Counted from the first letter of the stretch, positions 28,956 to 38,330 are shown. The stretch: 64,000 nt of DNA from Pseudoxanthobacter soli DSM 19599 (GCF_900148505.1 NZ_FRXO01000004.1:496001-560000), one strand, 5' to 3'. Translations and numbers: made by a program. The notes: generated by a model not told the origin, from the letters alone.

Positions 28956-29690
28956 ATGAACGCCGGCCCCAATCTCTCCCGTCTGGCACGAACCATCGCC
29001 GGCATCGCGTTGCTGGCCGTGTGCGCCTGGGCAGTGGTCGCGTATCTGGCAAATCCACCTGGAACAGGCAGCCGGTCGACGCTCGTCTCGCTCGATTCGT
29101 CGCTGCCGCAGGCAGTCGCGCTAGGCGCGATCGCGGTCGCTCTGATCGCGAGCCTCGCGCTTTCACGCCCCCGCTGGCGCTCGGTCGGCGCGGCCGTGCT
29201 GCTGTGGGGTGGGCTCGCCGGGCTACTCGTCGCGGGCTATGCGTCCTGGAGCGATCTCGGTGCGGTCGGACGCCGGACGCTTGCAGCCCTTGCGCCCGGC
29301 TATGCCGTTTCCGATGGAAGCGGCGCCGTCACCATCGCCCGGGACTCGGCTGGCCACTTCGCCGTGACCGGCTCGGTCGACGGCGCGCCGACCCGGTTCA
29401 TGATCGATACAGGCGCGTCGAGCGTCGTTCTCACCAGCGCGGATGCGGCGAACGCCGGCATCGCGACCGACACGCTCGATTATTCCCGCCCCGTACAGAC
29501 GGCCAACGGAGTCGGATGGGCGGCTCCGGTTACGATCGACCGACTGTCGATCGGAGATCTCACGCTGCAGAACCTGCCTGCCCTCGTCGCCCGCCCGGGC
29601 GCACTCGATACCAGCCTGATCGGGATGAACGCGCTCAACCAGCTATCGGGCTTTTCCGTCAGCGGAAACACCATGACCCTGACCCGGTAA
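28956..29690 (+). CDS. Retropepsin-like aspartic protease, membrane-anchored
   Basis: A 244-residue protein with two to three N-terminal membrane segments (about 8-30, 50-68 and 75-92) and a C-terminal retropepsin-like domain of the clan AA type (TIGR02281-like). The active-site motif is FMIDTGASSVVLTSADAA, with the catalytic Asp in DTGA, and the flap-side RPVQTANG and LIGMNALNQLSGF segments follow. Such single-domain enzymes work as dimers in the periplasm. GGAGGAAGG supports the start. It stands alone; substrates are unknown. Confidence 0.87.
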   Translation: MNAGPNLSRLARTIAGIALLAVCAWAVVAYLANPPGTGSRSTLVSLDSSLPQAVALGAIAVALIASLALSRPRWRSVGAAVLLWGGLAGLLVAGYASWSDLGAVGRRTLAALAPGYAVSDGSGAVTIARDSAGHFAVTGSVDGAPTRFMIDTGASSVVLTSADAANAGIATDTLDYSRPVQTANGVGWAAPVTIDRLSIGDLTLQNLPALVARPGALDTSLIGMNALNQLSGFSVSGNTMTLTR

Positions 29691-29736
29691 GACCCTGACC
29701 CGATAGCGGGCAGCGGACGGGAAGCGTCGCCGGCGC

Positions 29737-30765
29737 TCAGGCCGCCTCGTCGGACAACGATGCGCCTTGCGTGACGGCCGAGAGGGCTTCCGCGATCACC
29801 TCCACACCGGCACCGGGCCGGTGGGAGGCGACGGTGAGGATGCGCCGCCAGGCACGCGCGCCCGGGCGGCCGGCGAACAGGCCGAGCATATGGCGCGTGA
29901 TGGAGGACAGCGGCGCACCGCGCGCGCATTCCGCCGCGGCATAGTCCATCATCCTGCGCACCACGGCGACGGGATCGCCGTCCGGCGTGTCTTCGCCATA
30001 GAACTGGCGGTCGACCGAGAGCAGAAGCGCTGGCGTCTGGTAGGCGGCACGGCCAAGCATCACGCCGTCGACCTTAGGCGCCAGGGCGAGCGCCTCCTCG
30101 ATCGAGCCGATTCCCCCGTTGATGCCGACGAAGACGGGTCGGGAGCCGGCATCGAGCCGCTGCTTCAGGCGAAACACGCGATCGTAATCGAGCGGCGGAA
30201 TGGTGCGGTTCTCCTTCGGCGACAGACCCTTGAGCCACGCCTTCCGGGCATGGACCCAGAGCGCGTCCACGCCTTCAGCCACGACGGCGTCAGCGAGAGC
30301 GTCGAGCGCCACCTCCGGGTCCTGGTCGTCGATTCCGATCCGGCATTTGACGGTCACGGGCACCGCGACAGCGGCCTTCATCGCGGCGACGGAACGCGCC
30401 ACGAGCGCGGGCTCCGCCATCAGGCAGGCGCCGAACCGGCCGTCCTGCACGCGGTCGGAAGGGCAACCGACATTGAGATTGATCTCGTCATAGCCGCGGT
30501 CCGCGGCGATGCGCGCGGCCTCGGCGAGCATCGCGGGATCGCTGCCGCCGAGCTGCAGGGCTACCGGATGCTCCTCCTCGGCAAAGCCGATCAACCGGTC
30601 CCGGTCGCCGTGGATCACGGCCGCAGCGGTCACCATCTCCGTATAGAGCAGAGCCCGGCGCGACAGCATGCGATGGAAAGCCCGACAGCGCCGGTCGGTC
30701 CAGTCCATCATGGGGGCCGTGGCGAACCTGCCGACGGCGCGGTAGCTTTCATATGCTGTCGTCAT
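29737..30765 (-). CDS. dusA: tRNA-dihydrouridine synthase DusA
   Basis: A 342-residue FMN enzyme that reduces uridine to dihydrouridine in the tRNA D-loop (U20/U20a for DusA). Markers: RFATAPMMDWTDRRCRAF, the catalytic cysteine C101 in EINLNVGCPSDRVQDGRFGA, VTVKCRIGIDD, and VHARKAWLKGLSPKENR, which sets DusA apart from DusB/DusC. The C-terminal helical domain is complete. A short AAGG precedes the ATG. Confidence 0.95.
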   Translation of the reverse strand: MTTAYESYRAVGRFATAPMMDWTDRRCRAFHRMLSRRALLYTEMVTAAAVIHGDRDRLIGFAEEEHPVALQLGGSDPAMLAEAARIAADRGYDEINLNVGCPSDRVQDGRFGACLMAEPALVARSVAAMKAAVAVPVTVKCRIGIDDQDPEVALDALADAVVAEGVDALWVHARKAWLKGLSPKENRTIPPLDYDRVFRLKQRLDAGSRPVFVGINGGIGSIEEALALAPKVDGVMLGRAAYQTPALLLSVDRQFYGEDTPDGDPVAVVRRMMDYAAAECARGAPLSSITRHMLGLFAGRPGARAWRRILTVASHRPGAGVEVIAEALSAVTQGASLSDEAA

Positions 30766-31862
30766 CCGGACACCTTCCCTGCGATGGCCAAACGCGGCGC
30801 ATTCTCATTTCACCGGTTGGTCTCACAAGTCCGGCCTGGTTGAAACGGTCACGTCCGAGAGCGGCCGCGCGGCCGACAGCCGCCCCTTTCGGCGAGGTGT
30901 ACAGCGCCCGGACGAGAAGAGAAAGCGAGGTGCCGAGCGGGCACCCGCCTGTGGATCGTCTCAGGACGAAAGCTGCACGACAGTTTGGCTCTATAGTGGC
31001 GATAAAATACAAATTGGCGGATTTATGGACGCTCGTTACAAAGTCGTTGCGAACCCTGAGGGCAGGTGCGCGGGGGCCGAGGCGACTCGGATGGGGTATG
31101 AGGCTTAAGTGTGCTGCCGCGCTCGGCTGCGCGCCGAGAAAGACGGTGTCGAATCGCGGTTACTCCCGGACGGGACGACCGGGAAACCCTGGTACTCGTC
31201 CACGGTGCCGCGCACTTACCATCGCGGTCGCCGAGCCGACGGCATTGACGCCACGGCGCCCGAAATCTCCGCGCATCGTAGAAAGTGTGAGGCTGGCGTG
31301 GTGAGACGCTCGATAGACCCGAATATAAGCGATTATCCCGCCCCGATGAGCGCCGAAAAGGCACGGCGGGAGGCAAGAAACGCCAAGCGTCTGAACAGGC
31401 AGGTGCCTTACGGCCACCCGTATCGGCTATCGCCGCAATTCGTTCCGTATTGGCTCGCGAAGCTGATCGGCAAACTAGACGCCTACATGAATGCGCCGAT
31501 CTCTCGCAGTCAACGCGCCGGTCGACGCCGGTCTTAGTGGCATTCACGCAACAGCCTCGAAAGAACAGTCCGAGGCACTGACATTATGTTTTCATCGCTG
31601 AACGCCATACCTCGCGGACACTAAAGCGGCAGCGGTCAACGATATAAATTAAAGTTCAACGACGGGCCGGAACGGCAGATTGTTGTACGATAAATAAGAG
31701 AATCTGTTTCGCGCATAAAAGTCGACAGATTCAGTCTTTCTTTGAATGAGGGTGGATTTTTCGGCGTATATCGTTCGCTTTGAAGTTATAAATACTAAAA
31801 TATGTAGAATTTTACATTTCTTAACAAACCGCTAAAATTTCAATCATCGTCAAATTCACCTC
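30766..31862. other. Gene-poor stretch with shifting composition
   Basis: About 1.1 kb between dusA and the secreted Gly/Ala-rich protein. The first 550 bases are GC-rich with no recognisable gene. From about 31560 the DNA becomes markedly AT-rich, with runs such as ATAAATTAAAG and TTATAAATACTAAAATATG. One weak small reading frame (31346-31537) is listed separately. The rest may be old, decayed sequence or a long regulatory region for the polysaccharide-type genes downstream. Confidence 0.5.
31346..31537 (+). CDS. Hypothetical small basic protein (weak)
   Basis: A possible 63-residue protein beginning MSAEKARREARNAKRLNRQV, followed by YGHPYRLSPQFVPYWLAKLI, rich in Arg/Lys. About two-thirds of codons end in G or C, somewhat below the neighbouring genes. 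No ribosome site precedes the ATG, and the frame is open for another 230 bases upstream. I do not recognise it. It could be a remnant of a longer gene. Confidence 0.25.
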   Translation: MSAEKARREARNAKRLNRQVPYGHPYRLSPQFVPYWLAKLIGKLDAYMNAPISRSQRAGRRRS

Positions 31863-31886
31863 CATATGTGCGAAACCGCACATATG
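31863..31886. promoter_or_regulatory. Perfect inverted repeat upstream of the Gly/Ala-rich protein gene
   Basis: CATATGTGCG and CGCACATATG form perfect 10-base arms around AAAC, about 93 bases before the downstream start. No T-run follows, so a regulator-binding site is more likely than a terminator. Confidence 0.6.
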
Positions 31887-31978
31887 TAATCAGGCGGGAA
31901 GGGTTGCCGTCCCGAAAGGCGTGGTGTACCGTTCAGATATGGGTACTGGGTTTGTCTCTGGGTGGGGTTCAAGACGCA

Positions 31979-32548
31979 ATGCAAAATTCGGTTCGTAAGG
32001 GCGTGATCGCCGGGCTCGGGCTCCTTCTGGCTGTTACGCAGGCCTCCGCAGCTGAAGTCAGCGTTGTTTCCGGCGTCGTCAAACAGGGCAGCGGCACCGT
32101 CGTTTCCAAGGGTGGCACGCTCGGCGACGTGACGTCCGGCAAGTCTGTCGTGGCCCTCGCCGACAGCGTTGTGCAGATTTCTACCTCCTGCGGGGCTAAG
32201 AACGTGTCGCTGGCATCCGGCAGCAGCCTGCCGGCGGACTTCGCGGTTTGCGCGGCCGGCAAGGCTCCGTTCAGTCTGGCTGCAGGCCAGGCGTCTGGCG
32301 CTGGGGCTGCCGCGGGTGCTACCGGGGCTGCCGCGGGTGCTACCGGGGGTGCGGCTGGCGCTGGGTCCACCGCTGGTGTGGGCGGCGCGGGTGGGGCTGC
32401 TGTTGGCGGCACGATCGCTGGGATGGGTGTGGCAGGCGGTGTCGCTGCCGTGGTTGGCACCGCCGCTATTGTGGCTGCTGTTGCAGGCGGGGCGAGCTCG
32501 AATGGTGGTGGCGGCGGCGGTCCGCTTCCCTCGGCCCCGCCCCTCTGA
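31979..32548 (+). CDS. Secreted Gly/Ala-rich protein of unknown function
   Basis: A 189-residue protein with a clear signal peptide (about 1-24, ending QASA), a beta-rich N-terminal part (AEVSVVSGVVKQGSGTVVSK onward, two cysteines) with the feel of a small FecR-like fold, then a low-complexity Gly/Ala region (about 100-145), a hydrophobic Gly/Ala/Val stretch (about 145-170) and a run of glycines near the end. It starts 42 bases before the ligase-like gene, on the same strand, so the two are likely one transcript. A role in polysaccharide export or anchoring is a guess. The start lacks a strong ribosome site. Confidence 0.7.
   Translation: MQNSVRKGVIAGLGLLLAVTQASAAEVSVVSGVVKQGSGTVVSKGGTLGDVTSGKSVVALADSVVQISTSCGAKNVSLASGSSLPADFAVCAAGKAPFSLAAGQASGAGAAAGATGAAAGATGGAAGAGSTAGVGGAGGAAVGGTIAGMGVAGGVAAVVGTAAIVAAVAGGASSNGGGGGGPLPSAPPL
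32303..32344 (+). repeat. Two tandem 21-bp units in the Gly/Ala-rich coding region
   Basis: The 21-base unit GGGGCTGCCGCGGGTGCTAC (first 20 bases shown) occurs twice in a row, giving GAAAGAT repeats in the protein. A likely site of length variation. Confidence 0.85.
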
Positions 32549-32589
32549 AAACGTCTCGATGATAAGACGATAGCGGCGCGCTTCTGATT

Positions 32590-34074
32590 GTGACCAAAGT
32601 CGCTTCGTCTTCACGAATGTTTATGTCGGGGGAAGCGGGTCGCGTTCTCCTGATCTATACGATTGTCGTTGTCTCAATCGTGTTCCTTTTGAGCGGTATG
32701 CCTGCGCGAATCGCAAGCATACCGCTTTTTGTTTTTGCGCTCTGGCACCTCGCACAACGCCGGATGATCACGGGCGAAATCGTCGCCATGTGGATCTCGG
32801 GCGCGGTGATCGCGCTGCCGCTGCTGCAGCTCGTGCCACTGCCGCCGGAGGTGTGGACCCGCCTGCCCGGCCGCGATTTCATCGTCGTGGGGGATATGAT
32901 CCTGGGTGAAAAGCCCGCGTGGCGACCGCTGAGCCTAGACCCGGCGCAGACGATGCGCGCTCTATTGTTCATGTTGCCGGCCTTCGCGGTCTACTACGCC
33001 ACCCTCGCGCTCGATGCCCGCAGCCGTCGGCTGCTGGCGCTTGTGATCGTGATCCTGGCGACCGTCAGCGTCCCGCTCGGGCTCGCCCAGGTTGCTGGTG
33101 GCGTGGACAGCCCGCTGCGCCCGCTGCTCGGCCGCAGCCATGGCAATGTTCCGGTGGGTTTCTTCGCGAACCGGAATCATTTCGCCGCCCTCCTCTATGC
33201 CGCCATTCCGCTCACGGTCGCCGGTGTCGTCCTTTCGCTCGACCGGCATGACGGGCGGCGCCTCGCGGGCGTCGTCGGCGGCCTCGTGATCATCGCCACC
33301 CTGCTGCTCGGCGCGGGTATGTCGGCATCCCGCTCGGGCGTCGTGCTGTCGATGCTCGCGCTCGCCGGCTCCGCGGTGCTGATCTGGCGGCGGGGCGGAA
33401 CGAGCCGGTATGCCGGCCGGCTCATCACCGTCGCCGTTATCATCGGCGCGTTCCTGGTGCTGGAATTCGGCCTCGCGCGTCTGCTCGCGCGCGCGGCACA
33501 GGACCCGCTGGCGGATGCCCGATTCGAGTTCCTGCAGGTTGGAAAGCAGCTCGCGGCCGCTGTTTCGCCGGCAGGCACGGGAATCGGGGCGTTTGCCGGC
33601 GCTTATGCGATGTACGAGTCGCTGGATCTGACATCGCGCTATTTCGTCGACTATCTTCACAATGACTGGATGCAGATCTGGATCGAGGGCGGCGCTCTGG
33701 CAGCTCTCGTAGGCGCGGCTTTCCTCGCATGGTTCGGATGGCGCTGCTTCCTGGTCTGGCGTCACGGCGGCGGCGCGGCCGCGCCTGATGCCCAGGGCAG
33801 GTATGCCGACGATTCGCAGCTGCTGCTGGCACGGGCGGCCACGATCTCGATTGCCTTGCTGATGGGGCACGCGGTCGTCGAATACCATCTCCGGGCATCC
33901 GGCATGGAGTGCGTCTTCGCGATTCTGCTGGCGATGCTGACGCCGGCCCCGAGACGTCCGCTTCGTCCGGGCGCACAGGAGCGTCAGCGCCAACAGGGCT
34001 TATCCGTTGGCGTCCGCCACTCTCATCGGTCATCCGCGCGGATCGCGGCTCCCTCGCCTCGTCGCACGCCCTGA
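32590..34074 (+). CDS. O-antigen ligase-like membrane protein (Wzy_C family)
   Basis: A 494-residue membrane protein with about ten to twelve segments. The central HGNVPVGFFANRNHFAALL and the later long periplasmic loop (about 300-365, ending FVDYLHNDWMQIWIEGG) are typical of WaaL/Wzy-type O-antigen ligases and polymerases, which join or transfer polysaccharide chains in the periplasm. A basic, Ser/Pro-rich tail of 35 residues follows the last segment. No glycosyltransferases, Wzx or Wzz are nearby, so it may serve a polymer made elsewhere, or a protein O-glycosylation step. Its partner is the preceding secreted protein. Confidence 0.82.
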   Translation: MTKVASSSRMFMSGEAGRVLLIYTIVVVSIVFLLSGMPARIASIPLFVFALWHLAQRRMITGEIVAMWISGAVIALPLLQLVPLPPEVWTRLPGRDFIVVGDMILGEKPAWRPLSLDPAQTMRALLFMLPAFAVYYATLALDARSRRLLALVIVILATVSVPLGLAQVAGGVDSPLRPLLGRSHGNVPVGFFANRNHFAALLYAAIPLTVAGVVLSLDRHDGRRLAGVVGGLVIIATLLLGAGMSASRSGVVLSMLALAGSAVLIWRRGGTSRYAGRLITVAVIIGAFLVLEFGLARLLARAAQDPLADARFEFLQVGKQLAAAVSPAGTGIGAFAGAYAMYESLDLTSRYFVDYLHNDWMQIWIEGGALAALVGAAFLAWFGWRCFLVWRHGGGAAAPDAQGRYADDSQLLLARAATISIALLMGHAVVEYHLRASGMECVFAILLAMLTPAPRRPLRPGAQERQRQQGLSVGVRHSHRSSARIAAPSPRRTP

Positions 34075-34135
34075 ACGGCGGCGCGCCCATGCGCCGGTTG
34101 CGATGGGCCGGAACGCGCATAGTCGGCAAAGCCAC

Positions 34136-35242
34136 TTATGCCGAAGCGGGCGCCGCCGTGCGCGTGCCGGCCCGAGGCGCCGAAGCCCGCACCAGCGCGT
34201 GGATGAAACCCAGCTTCTCTTCGATCGGACCGGACAAGACGAAGGGGTAGACATCCGGCTGCCCCATGCTGCGGTTCAGCGCGTTGACGGCAACCGTCAC
34301 CGAGGGCCATGTCTTCATAAGCGGCTCGATCGAGGCCGAGCGATAGGGATCGAAGGCAATCGCCGCCTTCAGCTGCTCACCGCCCGCGATGCGCGGATTG
34401 ATCGTCAGTCCGAACGAGCGCGCCGTTTCCAGCGTGTCGACGATGTGCATGTAATGCGCCCAGGTCTCGGCGAAGTCCTCCCAAGGGTGGGACGTCGCAT
34501 AGGCGGACACGAAGTTCACCTGCCAGTCCGCCGGCGGGCCATCGCTGTAGTGGCGCTGCAGTGCTGCACCGTAGTCCTCGCGCTCGTCTCCGAACACACG
34601 GCGGCATTCCTCCAGCATGGGTCCGTCGCGCACGAGGCGATCCCAGTAATAATGCGCGATCTCGTGGCGGAAGTGGCCGAGCAGCGTGCGATAGGGCTCG
34701 CCCATCGCGTGGCGTCGCTCCTCCCGAACCGCGTCGTCGGCTTCGGCGATATTGAGCGTAATGAGTCCGTGATCGTGGCCAGTCAGAACGCGCTGCACAT
34801 TACCCTGAGCATCCACCACGTCAGCGACGAAGTCGAACGCCAGGCCTTCTTCGGGATCATCCTGCCGGGTGGGATGCTGGAGCCCCAGGCGCAGCAGTCC
34901 ATAGAACAGATAGTGCTTGGCGGTCTCGATCCTCCGCCAGCGCTCGGCGTTCGCCGTGTCGGACAAGTCCGGAAGCGTGCGATTGTGGCGGCACGCCGGG
35001 CAGAGCGTGTCGTCGCTGTCTGCCGGCAGCAACCAGTTGCACGCGCCGTCCACGGCGTTGTCGCAGAAGAGCAGCAGTCCCTTCTGCTCGCCCCCCAGTC
35101 CACGCCATGCGCCGTCTGAAGGCTCGAGCGTCACCATGGTGCCCGCCTCCGGATCGTAGCCCACGGCGTGACCGCAGGCGATGCAATGGGAATTCTCGAA
35201 ATAGATCGGACTGTGGCAATGCGAGCATTCAAACAGCTTCAT
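34136..35242 (-). CDS. Putative zinc-binding metallopeptidase with zinc ribbons (Peptidase_Mx-like)
   Basis: A 368-residue cytoplasmic protein. The N-terminus has a zinc ribbon (C6, C9, C20, C23), a second Cys set follows (C60, C68, C81, C84), and a zincin domain has the H193-E194-x-x-H197 site in FRHEIAHYYW, with a downstream ETWAHYMH that may give the third ligand. This matches the family once called DUF2248/zinc-binding metallopeptidase. GGAG 7 bases before the ATG supports the start. Substrates are unknown. Divergent from the phosphatase gene, convergent with the ligase-like gene. Confidence 0.88.
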   Translation of the reverse strand: MKLFECSHCHSPIYFENSHCIACGHAVGYDPEAGTMVTLEPSDGAWRGLGGEQKGLLLFCDNAVDGACNWLLPADSDDTLCPACRHNRTLPDLSDTANAERWRRIETAKHYLFYGLLRLGLQHPTRQDDPEEGLAFDFVADVVDAQGNVQRVLTGHDHGLITLNIAEADDAVREERRHAMGEPYRTLLGHFRHEIAHYYWDRLVRDGPMLEECRRVFGDEREDYGAALQRHYSDGPPADWQVNFVSAYATSHPWEDFAETWAHYMHIVDTLETARSFGLTINPRIAGGEQLKAAIAFDPYRSASIEPLMKTWPSVTVAVNALNRSMGQPDVYPFVLSGPIEEKLGFIHALVRASAPRAGTRTAAPASA

Positions 35243-35586
35243 TCTCTCGCTCCAAAGACATGCCCGGATGCCCCGGCAAACGTTCACCATGTCGGCTCGG
35301 GTCGACGTCATCCGGTCCGTCCGGTGCTCGACACCCCGCACGCAGCCACGGCGGGGGCTGCAAGCTGCGGACAACGTGTCGGCGCCGCTCCAGTTCCATT
35401 CACAGGCCGGTCGCAACCCTCCCTTGCACACGGTGATGCGCTTGCACAGCTTCTCCGATCCGGTTTGCGGTGGGTATGAGAAAGGCCCTTGGCGACCCGC
35501 ATACATCGTTTAACGTCCGCCCGAGCCGACGGTGACCATGCGTTCACGCCGGCGAAGGGACGGGCATTCTTGGGGGACTCGGTCAG
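35243..35586. other. Divergent spacer between zinc peptidase and phosphatase genes
   Basis: About 340 bases, presumably holding both promoters. I find no convincing gene, riboswitch or palindrome in it. Confidence 0.4.
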
Positions 35587-36900
35587 ATGCGTTTCGTCGG
35601 TCTTGCGAAGGCACTGGGATTGGTTGTCGCAATGGTCGCGGCCAGCCCGGCCGCAGCGGCAGAGCAGGCTCAGACGTCCGGCGGGCTAGACGGCTGGACG
35701 ATGAAGGGCACGGTGCTGCTGAGCCGGCATGGCATGCGCGGGCCGACGAAGGCGATCCGCTGCGAGGGCAGCGATCCATCCACGTGCCTCGACGCAATCG
35801 TGCAGACGCACTGGCCGGACCTCAACGTCGTTGCGGGTCACCTCACGCCACAGGGATACGACCGCGCGGTGACGATGGGCGGCTTCTACCGCTCGCTTTA
35901 TGCCCATGCCGGGCTTCTGCCGGAACGTGGGTGCCCCGATCCGAAGTCGGTCGAGTTCGTCTCCGACGGCGTCGAGCGCACGGTGATGACCGCGGGCGCC
36001 GTAATGGACGGCATGTTCCCCGGCTGCGACCTCAAGGCACTCGCCGTGCACCCGAAGCTCTATGAGGGGCCGAGTTGCGGCTATGACCAGAAGGTGGCGG
36101 CAGCGGCAACGCTGGCGCTTGTCGGCGGCTCCTGGAAGACCGTCATCGAGGGTGAACTCGCCGGGCCGCTCGCCGCCATGAGCAAGGTGCTCGGTCCCTT
36201 CACGGCCGACGGCTGCAAGGCACATGGCGCGACGGCCCCCTGCTCTCTCGCCACCCTGCCGGTTTCGGAAACAGACCCCGGTGCCGTCTCGGTCGCCTCG
36301 CAGCCGGCCGAGCAGTTCATCATGCAGTACGGCGCGGGGCTTTCCGGCGACGAAGTCGCATGGGGCCGGCTGCCCGAAGCGACGGGCAAGCCGCTCCCGG
36401 AAGCCCTGACGTTCGTCAACGCCATCCATGCCCTGAGCGACCGGGCCGGTCACATGCCGCGCTATCAGGCTGCCAAGCAGGGTTCCGCCGTGCTCTATCC
36501 GGTGCTGGAATCGCTGACGGAGGTTGCGGAGGGTCACGGACCGGCATTCAAGTTCTTTTCAAGCCACGACAACTACATCCTGAATGTCGGCGGTCTCCTC
36601 GGCTTGAAATGGCAGCTCGACAGCTATCAGCCCTACCAGATCCCGCCGGGTGGGGCCGTCGCGTTCGAAGTATGGCAGCCGCCCGAGGGGGAACTCGCCA
36701 TCCGCATCGTCTATTACGCGCAGACCATCGAGCAGCTTCACGACAACACCGCGCTCAGCGTCGCGCAGCCGCCCGCCTCCACGGTGATGCCGGTTGCGGG
36801 ATGCTCGGTCTATGCCAACGGCGCCTGCCCCTGGAGCACCTTCCGCAAGATCGCAACGGGCGCCATCGACATGGCCTGCGTGGACCCCAAGCGGAACTGA
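35587..36900 (+). CDS. Periplasmic histidine-type acid phosphatase (AppA/Agp-like)
   Basis: A 437-residue secreted phosphatase (signal peptide about 1-25, ending AAAAE). The active-site motif is R47-H48-G49-M50-R51-G52-P53 and the proton donor lies in FFSSHDNYI. Eight or more cysteines suggest disulfides. The branch-2 histidine phosphatases of this type include phytases and glucose-1-phosphatases; the substrate cannot be told from sequence. A GGGGGAC stretch precedes the ATG. No PHO box is obvious. Confidence 0.92.
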   Translation: MRFVGLAKALGLVVAMVAASPAAAAEQAQTSGGLDGWTMKGTVLLSRHGMRGPTKAIRCEGSDPSTCLDAIVQTHWPDLNVVAGHLTPQGYDRAVTMGGFYRSLYAHAGLLPERGCPDPKSVEFVSDGVERTVMTAGAVMDGMFPGCDLKALAVHPKLYEGPSCGYDQKVAAAATLALVGGSWKTVIEGELAGPLAAMSKVLGPFTADGCKAHGATAPCSLATLPVSETDPGAVSVASQPAEQFIMQYGAGLSGDEVAWGRLPEATGKPLPEALTFVNAIHALSDRAGHMPRYQAAKQGSAVLYPVLESLTEVAEGHGPAFKFFSSHDNYILNVGGLLGLKWQLDSYQPYQIPPGGAVAFEVWQPPEGELAIRIVYYAQTIEQLHDNTALSVAQPPASTVMPVAGCSVYANGACPWSTFRKIATGAIDMACVDPKRN

Positions 36901-36973
36901 AGTGCGGAACTGAAAAAGCGGAAAAGGCCAGGCGTTCGATGCGCGAATGGCGAGTGGAGTGCCCCTCGCCGCT

Positions 36974-38242
36974 TCAGCGCAGGAACACCCAGGCGATCGC
37001 GCCGGCGACAAGCGCAATCGCGCTGACAGACGATGCCGTGAACGCCAGCCCGCGCGAACCGACAGCCGTTGCCATGACACATTTCGAGATCGTGTTCACA
37101 CCCGCAGCGATCGCGATGCCGGTCGCCGCCGCTTCCACCGCGATGCCGGAGCCAGCCATGCGCGACATGGAAAGTGTCAGGGCGTCGACATCGGCGATGC
37201 CCGAGACAGCGGCGACGACGTAGGCACCGGCGTCGCCGAGGGCCCCGACGGCGATTTTCGAAACGAGCGTGATCACCGCGATGAAGCCGGCGAGCTTCAG
37301 AGCGACGGCTAGATCGAGCGGATTGCGCAGCGTGAGCGCCGATGACCCGCCTGCCGCGCCGGCGGAACGCCAGAACAGCAGGCCGGCGGAGACCAGGAAA
37401 ACCGCCGCCGCAGCCGCGAGCGGCCAGGCCAGCGAATAGGCGAGCGACTGGTTGAACAGCACGGCGATGAAGAAGACGCGGGCGACCATCACCGCCGCCG
37501 CGAGCAGGATGCCGCCGGCCAGCATGAGATCGCTTCCGCGCCCGCCGCCGCCATCCCGTGAAAGCCGTGCGAGCGTCATGGTCACGGCGGTCGAGGATGC
37601 GAGCCCGCCGGCAAGCGAGACCAGCACGATGCCGGCACGGTCGCCGATGGCCTTCACCGCGATGTAGCCGACGAACGAAAGCGCTGCGATGATGATCGCC
37701 AGCAGCCAGATTTCTGCGGGGTTGACCGCCTGCCAAGGATCGATCGTGCGATCGGGCAGGATCGGAAGCAGCAGGAAGGTCATCGCAAGCAGGATCAGCC
37801 CTGCGCGGATTTCCTCCCAGCTGAGATTGCGGACCCAGGCATGCAGCGGCTGCTTGAGGGCCAGCAGCAGCGTGACCACCACCGCCGACCCGGCGGCGAT
37901 GCGCACGTCGCCGAGCACGGCATAAGCGCCGAGCACATAGGTCGCCATCGCGGCGACGATTCCCGTCGCGCTGAAATCCCGGTCGACCTGCGCCTCGAGC
38001 CAGCGAAACACCGTGAACACCGCCGTCAACGCGACGAGGCCGGCAGCGAGCAGTCCGGCTCCTGCCGCCGGCACCAGCGCCCCGCAGATGCCGCCGAAAA
38101 GTCCTGCAATTGCGAACGTACGGAAGCCGGCGGCCCGGCCACCCTCAGCTTCGTTGCGCGCGTGCCACCCGCGCTCGAGCCCGATCAGCAACCCGATCGC
38201 GAGTGCGACGGCGAGGCGGACAGCGAGATGCTCGAAGGGCAT
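36974..38242 (-). CDS. MgtC/SapB family membrane protein with DUF4010 domain
   Basis: A 422-residue membrane protein with about twelve segments. The N-terminal MgtC-like part has RLAVALAIGLLIGLERGWHA and GFRTFAIAGLFGG; the second half, starting near LPDRTIDPWQAVNP and SSTAVTMTLARLSRD, is a DUF4010 domain. Such fusions are common and may act in ion or small-molecule balance; the transported species is unknown. It is convergent with the phosphatase gene and stands alone. Confidence 0.87.
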   Translation of the reverse strand: MPFEHLAVRLAVALAIGLLIGLERGWHARNEAEGGRAAGFRTFAIAGLFGGICGALVPAAGAGLLAAGLVALTAVFTVFRWLEAQVDRDFSATGIVAAMATYVLGAYAVLGDVRIAAGSAVVVTLLLALKQPLHAWVRNLSWEEIRAGLILLAMTFLLLPILPDRTIDPWQAVNPAEIWLLAIIIAALSFVGYIAVKAIGDRAGIVLVSLAGGLASSTAVTMTLARLSRDGGGGRGSDLMLAGGILLAAAVMVARVFFIAVLFNQSLAYSLAWPLAAAAAVFLVSAGLLFWRSAGAAGGSSALTLRNPLDLAVALKLAGFIAVITLVSKIAVGALGDAGAYVVAAVSGIADVDALTLSMSRMAGSGIAVEAAATGIAIAAGVNTISKCVMATAVGSRGLAFTASSVSAIALVAGAIAWVFLR

Positions 38243-38294
38243 GGGTTTCGTCTTCCGGCACGGCTGGAGCGGCCGGGGCTCCGGCGCCGCGTCA

Positions 38295-38330
38295 GCTTAA
38301 AGCGCTTTCCCGCCGGAGGAAATCATCGCC
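38295..38330 (-). repeat. Possible decayed end of the palindromic repeat (copy E)
   Basis: Read on the minus strand, GATGATTTCCTCCGGCGGGA and the following AAGCGCTTTAAG resemble the 3' end of the copy at 40924-40984. It is shorter and more diverged than the other copies. Confidence 0.35.

Noticed and set aside
31810-31835. CtrA-type site (TTAA-N7-TTAA) in the AT-rich region
   Set aside because: TTAA is followed after 7 bases by CTAA, one mismatch, in AT-rich DNA where such matches are common.
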